From Campylobacteraceae bacterium (GTDB lineage: Bacteria; Campylobacterota; Campylobacteria; Campylobacterales; Sulfurospirillaceae): a stretch of 8,022 bases of DNA. How positions within the stretch are numbered: position 1 is the stretch's first letter; each line of letters opens with the position of its first letter. The translations under genes were made by a program, and so were the position numbers. Of the stretch, positions 1 to 4,355 are shown piece by piece. The stretch lies in NCBI GenBank assembly GCA_019162915.1, contig JAFLKZ010000008.1, positions 359 through 8,380 of the forward strand, written 5' to 3'. The notes under the pieces are model-generated. The model was given only the letters and a program-made list of their open reading frames with translations. It was not told the DNA's origin and ran no database searches.

Positions 1-130
1 CGATGTCGCTATCATCACGGTTTTCATCCCTTGCGAATGAGCCAAAGAGTGCAACTTGTGAGATTTTATATTTTGTACTAAACTCATCTTTATGATTTTT
101 TAAATACGCTAAAATCTCGTTTTTTTTCAT
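1..130 (-). CDS. Minimal nucleotidyltransferase (MNT/PolB-type), N-terminal part, cut by window edge
   Basis: The first 43 residues are visible; the gene runs off the left edge. Residues 28-43 read LFGSFARDENRDDSDI. This is the nucleotidyltransferase signature: Gly30-Ser31 of the GS loop followed by the metal-binding Asp40-x-Asp42. Stand-alone proteins of this type are often the antitoxin half of HEPN/MNT (type VII) pairs, where the MNT protein transfers AMP to the HEPN toxin. A HEPN gene would be expected further left, outside the window, so its presence cannot be judged. The ATG start is supported by GGAG six bases upstream and by an extended -10 promoter about 40 bases upstream. The domain call is secure; the toxin-antitoxin role is inferred from family habit and from the neighbouring toxin-antitoxin genes. 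Confidence 0.85.
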   Translation of the reverse strand, partial: MKKNEILAYLKNHKDEFSTKYKISQVALFGSFARDENRDDSDI

Positions 131-166
131 TGCTAGCTCCTAAATTCCAATCATTCTGCTTCAATA

Positions 167-175
167 ATTATAGCA
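167..175 (-). promoter_or_regulatory. Extended -10 promoter of the nucleotidyltransferase gene
   Basis: On the minus strand the sequence reads TGC followed directly by a perfect TATAAT, an extended -10 element. It lies 36 bases upstream of the ATG and is preceded by a T-rich stretch; no good -35 is visible. This suggests the nucleotidyltransferase is transcribed separately from the toxin-antitoxin operon upstream. Confidence 0.55.
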
Positions 176-252
176 AAAAATGATTAAGGAAAGAAAACTG
201 ATTAGAGAATAGGGGACCTAAACTTTTAACTTTTTTGAGACGGGCTATATTT

Positions 253-266
253 CTTTACATGTAAAG
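253..266. repeat. 14-base perfect palindrome containing TTACATGTAA
   Basis: CTTTACATGTAAAG is fully self-complementary and lies just beyond the yafQ stop codon. Its TACATGTA core also occurs at 3396-3403, 5144-5151 and 7325-7332. It has no loop and no T-run, so it is not a typical terminator. It is either a protein-binding site or one copy of a dispersed palindrome. Confidence 0.5.
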
Positions 267-272
267 ATAACT

Positions 273-542
273 TTACCCGAATAACTCCGAATGGGAACCA
301 ATCCTCACAAGATTTAGTATATTGTCATCAATCTTATATATAACAAGTAAATCACCACTCATGTGAAATTCTCTAAAGCCTGACCAGTTTCCTTCAAGTG
401 AATGGTCAAGAGACTCTGGTGGTAAAGACTCATTTTGGATAATTCTAGCTGTATAAACGATAAACTTCACAAAATGTTTTTCGCTCATTTTTGAATGTAC
501 AAAATCTCTGCTAAACTGCTTATGCCTTTTAATGCTTAGCAT
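273..542 (-). CDS. yafQ: YafQ-family mRNA interferase toxin
   Basis: An 89-residue RelE/ParE-superfamily toxin expected to cut mRNA on the ribosome and to be neutralised by the DinJ-like protein encoded just upstream. Family residues are present: Asp46-His47, His60, Asp64, and the C-terminal GSHSELF block with His84 and Phe88. These align with the active-site residues known from E. coli YafQ, so the toxin looks intact. I place the start at ATG 542 rather than the in-frame TTG at 557. The protein then begins MLSIKRHKQF, like other YafQ proteins, and a GAAAG lies about eight bases upstream; the TTG has only a GGA two bases away. With this start it overlaps dinJ by 14 bases, the usual antitoxin-first arrangement with translational coupling. 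Confidence 0.93.
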   Translation of the reverse strand: MLSIKRHKQFSRDFVHSKMSEKHFVKFIVYTARIIQNESLPPESLDHSLEGNWSGFREFHMSGDLLVIYKIDDNILNLVRIGSHSELFG

Positions 543-804
543 ATTTTTGGCTTTCAAATTCCATTTTTAACTGCTCGATAGAAGTTTCTTCCATATTAGT
601 CCCTTTTAAAACTTCATTCATTACCTGTGCCGTTTTTTCATTGGGAATTTTGAGTTCAAAAGGAATGCCATTTTCACTTTTTACTTTGGCTAAAAACATA
701 TTGATTGCTTGTGAAGTGCTAATGCCTAGTTGTTTAAAAATAGCTTCCGCAGAATTTTTTAACTCTGCATCACATCTAGCTCTTATAGTTGCTTCAAGTG
801 CCAT
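529..804 (-). CDS. dinJ: DinJ/RelB-family antitoxin
   Basis: A 91-residue antitoxin. Residues 1-50 are the ribbon-helix-helix DNA-binding part; its strand reads EATIRARCDAELK, followed by AEAIFKQLGISTSQAINMFL and the conserved GIPFEL. The charged C-terminal third is the part that in this family wraps around and blocks the toxin. The ATG start follows a strong AAGGAG with a five-base spacer. It is the first gene of a two-gene operon and overlaps yafQ. Antitoxin-toxin complexes of this family bind a palindrome in their own promoter, and one lies at 831-852, so autorepression is likely. Confidence 0.93.
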   Translation of the reverse strand: MALEATIRARCDAELKNSAEAIFKQLGISTSQAINMFLAKVKSENGIPFELKIPNEKTAQVMNEVLKGTNMEETSIEQLKMEFESQKYAKH

Positions 805-829
805 GTTAACTCCTTATTTTATTTTTTAA

Positions 830-852
830 ATTGTAGCACAATTTTGCTACAA
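830..852 (-). promoter_or_regulatory. dinJ-yafQ promoter with overlapping palindromic operator
   Basis: On the minus strand TGC-TACAAT forms an extended -10 box (one mismatch to TATAAT), giving a short leader of about 20 bases before the dinJ ATG. TTGTAGCA (831-838) and TGCTACAA (845-852) are perfect 8-base inverted arms separated by six bases, and the arm nearer dinJ overlaps the -10. A repressor bound here would block RNA polymerase, as expected for DinJ or the DinJ-YafQ complex. Both sequence elements are directly visible; the binding protein is inferred. Confidence 0.65.
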
Positions 853-910
853 AGTTTAATAAGAAAAAGAAGGTAGGAGAAAATTAAACTATAAAAAAAG
901 AAAATGGTCG

Positions 911-1093
911 GGGCTAAACTTTGTGAGCACTTCTGTGATTGATAACGCTGAACCTATAAGAATGAGAGTAACCAAAAGAAAAAAATTAGAACAAGACTCA
1001 GATATTGTCATCACTCAAATAAGAGCGATAGACAACGATAGATTTATCAAAAAATTATTTTTATTTATTATGCGACATCACCCCAAAAGGTGA
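911..1093 (+). pseudogene. Remnant of a MazF/PemK-family toxin, C-terminal part only
   Basis: The frame is open from 863 to a TGA at 1091-1093 but has no ATG or plausible ribosome site. From about 911 it reads like the second half of a MazF/PemK endoribonuclease, with IDNAEPIRMRV at residues 10-20 of the fragment and ITQIRAIDNDRFIKKL further on; the QIRAID(N/K)xR block is characteristic of the family. The N-terminal half, with the catalytic Arg region, is absent, and the last ten or so residues (FLFIMRHHPKR) do not look like the family, so both ends seem damaged. No antitoxin gene is recognisable in the short gap upstream. It abuts the dinJ promoter, so the dinJ-yafQ module or a deletion may have replaced the missing part. 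A very divergent live gene with an unusual start is unlikely. Confidence 0.7.
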
Positions 1094-1095
1094 TG
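1076..1095 (+). terminator. Hairpin at the end of the mazF remnant, possible terminator
   Basis: CATCACC and GGTGATG form a 7-base stem with a six-base loop, overlapping the stop of the toxin remnant. A flanking CGA/TCG pair could extend it across a two-base bulge. No T-run follows on the plus strand, so intrinsic termination would be weak. It separates the toxin-antitoxin region from the cytochrome unit. Confidence 0.35.
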
Positions 1096-1106
1096 AATCG
1101 AAAAAT

Positions 1107-1145
1107 TATAATTGTTAAAATTACTTCATAAAAGTAGTTTATAAG
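1107..1145 (+). promoter_or_regulatory. Candidate promoter region of the cytochrome unit
   Basis: A perfect TATAAT lies at 1107-1112 and a second -10-like TATAAG at 1140-1145, both in a very A/T-rich stretch upstream of the cytochrome start. Neither has a convincing -35, and the first directly follows the hairpin at 1076-1095. Which one is used, if either, cannot be decided from sequence. A small TACTT/AAGTA inverted repeat lies between them. Confidence 0.3.
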
Positions 1146-1186
1146 TTTAAAATTTTTTTAATACTCAATATGAAAAGGAGGGTATG

Positions 1187-2860
1187 ATGAAAATATATCG
1201 ATTAGGTATTTTGGTACTTTTGTGTTTGTTTGTTACTTTGGGATTTTGTGCAAAAGGAAAAGTTTCTTATGACCTTGTTTCGTTTGAGTCTGACCATTTT
1301 GCAGGTTCGGGTAATTGTGCTGCTTGCCATAGTACGCTTAAAGATGCTGTTGGACTGGATGTTTCAATAGATAGTCATTGGCGCTCAACGATGATGGCAA
1401 ATGCTGCGAAAGACCCTTTATGGCAGGCAAAAGTTGCTTCTGAAGTCAAACGCCATCCTGCTTTTAAGTTTATTATCGAAGAAAAATGCTCCCATTGTCA
1501 TACGCCTATGGCGGAACGTCAATCTTTCTTTGATACAGGTCAAATAGAAAATACAACTTTGCTTGATGATGGTTTTTTAAGCAGTGACAATCAGTATCAC
1601 GCAATGGGAATGGATGGTGTTTCCTGTTCAGTCTGCCATCAAATTCAAAATGCTGATAATTTGGGCACGGAGGAGAGTTTTTCAGGGCATTTTACCATTG
1701 ATTCCGAAACCAAAAAACCTAAAAGAATAATTTATGGTCCATATGCCAATGTTTTTGAAGAAATGATGGTTTCAAAAGTAGGTTACATTCCTCTTAATTC
1801 AGACCATGTACAGTCTTCTGCACTTTGTGCTACTTGCCATGTACTCTACACGCCAGCGTTGGACGATAATGGAAATGTTGTAGGAAAACTAGCGGAGCAA
1901 GCAATATACTTAGAATGGCAGCATAGTATTTATGGTGATGGACTTGGGGAGAACGATCTAAGTTGCCAACAATGTCATATGCCAAAAGCGGTAGGAGATG
2001 TATTGATAAGTAATCGTCCAAAAGGACAACGTTTGGATAAAAAATCTCCCTTTTTTCAGCATCATTTTGTAGGGGGAAATGCTTATATAATTAACCTTAT
2101 AAAAGAGCATAAAGATGAAATTAAAGCAACGGCAACCAATAATCAATTTGATGCAACTATTAATCGAACCATTGTGGAACTGCAAAACCATACTGCTAAA
2201 CTTTCTTTGGGGGAAGTCACACATGGTGATGATACACTGATGATTCCTTTGACGGTATCGCTTTTAAGTGGACATAAATTACCTACGGGCTTTCCTTCAA
2301 AAAGAGCTTGGATACATCTGCGCGTAACAGATAAAGCGGGTTTAGTAGTCTTTGAATCAAGCGCGGCAACGGCGGATGGTAAAATCGAACATGATAATGC
2401 TAATGCAGATCCATTGGCATTTGAACCTCATTACGACCTGATTGATAGCGCTCAAAAGGTACAAATCTACGAGGCAATCATGGAAGATGTCAATAATCTT
2501 CCAACCTATATTCTTTTGCGCGGTGCAAACTATATAAAAGACAATCGGTTACTACCATTAGGATTTGATAAAGATTCTGCGCACCATGATATTGGTGTAT
2601 TTGGTGCAGCTTTAACGGATGAAAATTTTATAGGAGGAAGTGATCAGATAACTTATAAAGTGAATGTCTCTACTATCACGAGCCCACTGACCATCGAAGC
2701 TTCTTTAAAATATCAAATTATTTCATACCCATTTTATATAGACCTCATTAAAGATAATACCGAGCCTCTCGTGAAACGTTTTCAAGATTTTTATGAAAGT
2801 ACGGCTAAATATAAAAGTGGAATCATAATAGATTCAATATCAACAATCTATAACAACTAA
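1187..2860 (+). CDS. Exported multihaem (five CXXCH) cytochrome c with C-terminal beta-rich domain
   Basis: A large c-type cytochrome, probably periplasmic and part of an anaerobic electron-transfer chain; its redox partner and substrate are unknown. Positions are counted from the upstream ATG at 1184. Residues 1-23 are a signal peptide with a hydrophobic core; Cys22 follows Phe, so it is not a good lipobox. Haem sites are CAACH 45-49, CSHCH 102-106, CSVCH 148-152, CATCH 215-219 and CQQCH 261-265. Other histidines (65, 91, 139, 169, 208, 247, 293/294) could be distal ligands. From about 330 the protein becomes beta-rich without haem sites, with GHKLPTGFPSKRAW at 363-376, PHYDLI at 415-420 and KDNRLLPLGFDK at 452-463, blocks I recognise from uncharacterised multihaem cytochromes of other anaerobes. 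Two adjacent ATGs are possible; AAGGAG at 1175-1180 is better spaced (six bases) for the second, used here. It lies seven to ten bases upstream of the octad-repeat gene. Confidence 0.92.
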   Translation: MKIYRLGILVLLCLFVTLGFCAKGKVSYDLVSFESDHFAGSGNCAACHSTLKDAVGLDVSIDSHWRSTMMANAAKDPLWQAKVASEVKRHPAFKFIIEEKCSHCHTPMAERQSFFDTGQIENTTLLDDGFLSSDNQYHAMGMDGVSCSVCHQIQNADNLGTEESFSGHFTIDSETKKPKRIIYGPYANVFEEMMVSKVGYIPLNSDHVQSSALCATCHVLYTPALDDNGNVVGKLAEQAIYLEWQHSIYGDGLGENDLSCQQCHMPKAVGDVLISNRPKGQRLDKKSPFFQHHFVGGNAYIINLIKEHKDEIKATATNNQFDATINRTIVELQNHTAKLSLGEVTHGDDTLMIPLTVSLLSGHKLPTGFPSKRAWIHLRVTDKAGLVVFESSAATADGKIEHDNANADPLAFEPHYDLIDSAQKVQIYEAIMEDVNNLPTYILLRGANYIKDNRLLPLGFDKDSAHHDIGVFGAALTDENFIGGSDQITYKVNVSTITSPLTIEASLKYQIISYPFYIDLIKDNTEPLVKRFQDFYESTAKYKSGIIIDSISTIYNN

Positions 2861-2870
2861 AGGAGTTATG

Positions 2871-3158
2871 ATGAAAAAGATAATTGTGGCACTTGTTGCC
2901 TTGGGTGTTTTGGCATTTGGAGTTGATTCAAAAGTAACGAATCAGGAGCAAAACAAAGTAATGGTTCAAGAAAAAAATAAGATTATGAACCAAGAACAAA
3001 ATAAAGCAGGCGACCAAGATGGTCTCAAAGAGATGACGCAAGAGAGAGAAAGAACAATGCTTAAAGAAAAAGACAAAGACATGAACCAAAACCGTCTAAA
3101 TCAAGGTGCTGGAGGAGGCATGGGTGGTGGATCTGGTGGTGGCAAAGGTGGAAAATAA
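2871..3158 (+). CDS. Small exported octapeptide-repeat protein with glycine-rich tail, function unknown
   Basis: I do not recognise a named family. Counting from the upstream ATG at 2868, residues 1-19 are a clear signal peptide (KK then IIVALVALGVLAFG). Residues 23-78 are seven consecutive 8-residue units with no indels, approximate form xMxQExxK. Met is at position two in units 2, 3, 5, 6 and 7 (residues 32, 40, 56, 64, 72), and Lys or Arg ends six of the seven units. Residues 80-96 are a flexible Gly/Lys tail with no Cys or haem site. The repeats are rich in Gln, Glu, Lys and Asn and should be helical and soluble. The gene follows the cytochrome so closely that the two should be co-transcribed, pointing to a periplasmic accessory role such as a partner, scaffold or Met-based metal binder; this is inference. 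AAGGAG at 2860-2865 favours the second of two adjacent ATGs, used here. Confidence 0.85.
   Translation: MKKIIVALVALGVLAFGVDSKVTNQEQNKVMVQEKNKIMNQEQNKAGDQDGLKEMTQERERTMLKEKDKDMNQNRLNQGAGGGMGGGSGGGKGGK
2934..3101 (+). repeat. Seven in-frame 24-base tandem units (octapeptide repeat)
   Basis: Units begin at 2934, 2958, 2982, 3006, 3030, 3054 and 3078, each exactly 24 bases. Units 1-3 are the most alike (CA(G/A)GA(G/A)-type cores); unit 4 is the most diverged, with GG and GL replacing the usual residues. DNA identity is modest while the amino-acid pattern is kept, which suggests an old repeat maintained at protein level rather than a recent slippage array. Confidence 0.8.
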
Positions 3159-3168
3159 TTAAGTCAAG

Positions 3169-3191
3169 GGGATAGGTTTAAAGCCTATCCC
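3169..3191 (+). terminator. Strong hairpin ending the cytochrome unit
   Basis: GGGATAGG and CCTATCCC form a perfect 8-base stem with a seven-base loop, 10 bases after the stop of the octad-repeat gene. Position and stability suit a transcription terminator or a 3'-end stabilising structure. No T-run follows on either strand, so termination may be imperfect or rely on another factor. Confidence 0.5.
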
Positions 3192-3272
3192 AAATGTCAT
3201 CAGAGGTCACTACTTAAGAGACAAAATAAACTTAAAAAGAGCAAAAAAGAACTGACAAAAAATCTAAAAACG

Positions 3273-3317
3273 GGGTAATGACGATAGAGGCTTTGGTAGA
3301 ATTCTTTCACATTACCC
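3273..3317. repeat. Spaced inverted repeat in the gap before glsA
   Basis: GGGTAATG (3273-3280) and CATTACCC (3310-3317) are perfect 8-base inverted arms enclosing 29 bases with no clear internal stem. It lies in the 279-base gap between the octad-repeat gene and glsA. It could be a structured leader element, a regulatory site or the trace of a small element. Apart from this, the hairpin at 3169 and the glsA promoter, I see nothing in that gap. Confidence 0.4.
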
Positions 3318-3384
3318 ACTTTCCTTCATTTGCAAAAACTCATAACCATTAGTGCATTTCCCATAAAGAAGTAAAACATTTATG

Positions 3385-3404
3385 TGATAGAATGTTACAT
3401 GTAA
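3385..3404 (+). promoter_or_regulatory. glsA promoter with TTACATGTAA palindrome at the expected start site
   Basis: TGA-TAGAAT at 3385-3393 forms an extended -10 element (one mismatch to TATAAT); no clear -35 is present. One base later a perfect 10-base palindrome TTACATGTAA (3395-3404) covers the predicted transcription start. A factor bound there would repress. The same -10/palindrome order occurs upstream of the binding-lipoprotein gene at 7325-7339. Confidence 0.45.
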
Positions 3405-3437
3405 GCTTCAAAGCACATCTAAAAAAGGACATGAGGC

Positions 3438-4355
3438 ATGTTAGATTTTCAAGCTATCCTTCAAGAAATCGAGATCGAAATCCAACCTTATCTTACACAA
3501 GGAAAAATTGCCTCTTATATTCCTGAACTCTCCATGGTTGAGCCGACTTCTTTTGCGATGTCTTTGATGACTGTTGATGGGCAAAGCTACCACGTAGGTG
3601 CGCATCACAAACGCTTTTCTATCCAAAGTATCTCTAAACTTTTTACTTTAACCATGGCTATTTCTTTGGTGGATGAAAAGATTTGGGAGCGCATCGGTAA
3701 AGAGCCTTCAGGCAGTCCTTTTAACTCGCTTGTCCAACTCGAATACGAAAATGGCATCCCCCGCAATCCTTTCATTAATGCAGGTGCACTAGTAGTCACC
3801 GATGTCATCCTAAATGAACTCAAAGATGCTCAAAAAAGTGTTTTAAATTTTATTCGTACATTAGCAGAAAAAGAAGATATCAATTTTGACTTTTCAGTCG
3901 CCAAATCAGAAGCTTTAACGGGTTTTCGCAATCGTGCTATGGCAGACTTCATGAAAAGTTTTGGCAATCTTCACCATGAACCATCGCGTGTTTTAGATGC
4001 CTACTTTCATCACTGTTCTATCGCTATGAGTACGCAAGAGTTATGCAAAGCAGGAATGTATCTTGCCAACAGAGGCGTTCAACCTTGGCTGAGTGAGCCT
4101 ATTTTAACCCAAAGACAAACCAAACGTATGAATGCTTTAATGCTAACATGTGGCACTTATGATGCAGTTGGAGAGTTTGCTTATCGCGTGGGACTTCCTG
4201 CTAAAAGTGGCGTTGGAGGAGGTATCTTGGCATGTTTACCAGGAAACTTTAGTATTTGTGTTTGGTCACCAAGACTCAGTGAAAAAGGCAACTCCGTAGC
4301 AGGGGCAAAAGCTTTAGAGCTTTTTACCACTAAAACAAAAATGTCTATTTTTTAA
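3438..4355 (+). CDS. glsA: Glutaminase (serine-dependent, GlsA family)
   Basis: A cytoplasmic glutaminase that hydrolyses glutamine to glutamate and ammonia. At 305 residues it has the normal length for single-domain bacterial glutaminases related to beta-lactamases. The catalytic Ser64-x-x-Lys67 lies in FSIQSISKLF. Other family blocks are NPFINAGAL (110-118, Asn114), FRNRAMA (163-169, Asn165), Tyr189 before HHCSIAMS, TCGTYDAVGEFAYRVGLPAK (237-256, Tyr241) and KSGVGGG (256-262). All expected active-site positions are present, so it should be active. The ATG is served by AAGGA with an eight-base spacer. It appears monocistronic, with its own promoter and 279 bases from the upstream gene. Its last four bases overlap the end of the convergent GGDEF-EAL gene. 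Confidence 0.96.
   Translation: MLDFQAILQEIEIEIQPYLTQGKIASYIPELSMVEPTSFAMSLMTVDGQSYHVGAHHKRFSIQSISKLFTLTMAISLVDEKIWERIGKEPSGSPFNSLVQLEYENGIPRNPFINAGALVVTDVILNELKDAQKSVLNFIRTLAEKEDINFDFSVAKSEALTGFRNRAMADFMKSFGNLHHEPSRVLDAYFHHCSIAMSTQELCKAGMYLANRGVQPWLSEPILTQRQTKRMNALMLTCGTYDAVGEFAYRVGLPAKSGVGGGILACLPGNFSICVWSPRLSEKGNSVAGAKALELFTTKTKMSIF
4307..4324 (-). terminator. Weak hairpin downstream of the GGDEF-EAL gene, inside glsA
   Basis: AAAAGCT and AGCTTTT form a perfect 7-base stem with a four-base loop inside the last codons of glsA. On the minus strand it lies 28 bases beyond the GGDEF-EAL stop and its 3' arm ends in TTTT, so it could serve as a poor intrinsic terminator for that operon. On the plus strand it precedes the glsA stop codon and should not be used. 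It may be chance in A/T-rich sequence. Confidence 0.25.

Noticed and set aside
543..557. TTG start for yafQ, adding five residues
   Set aside because: The TTG has only a GGA two bases upstream. ATG 542 has better spacing and gives the usual YafQ N-terminus.
641..829. Plus-strand open frame across dinJ
   Set aside because: It is antisense to the dinJ coding region and its promoter, with no independent support.
1830..2224. Minus-strand open frames inside the cytochrome gene
   Set aside because: They lie wholly within a confidently identified gene, lack family resemblance and have no ribosome sites of note.
2934..3101. CRISPR array or recent microsatellite
   Set aside because: The 24-base units are contiguous, diverged and in frame; there are no spacers, and the pattern is preserved at protein level.
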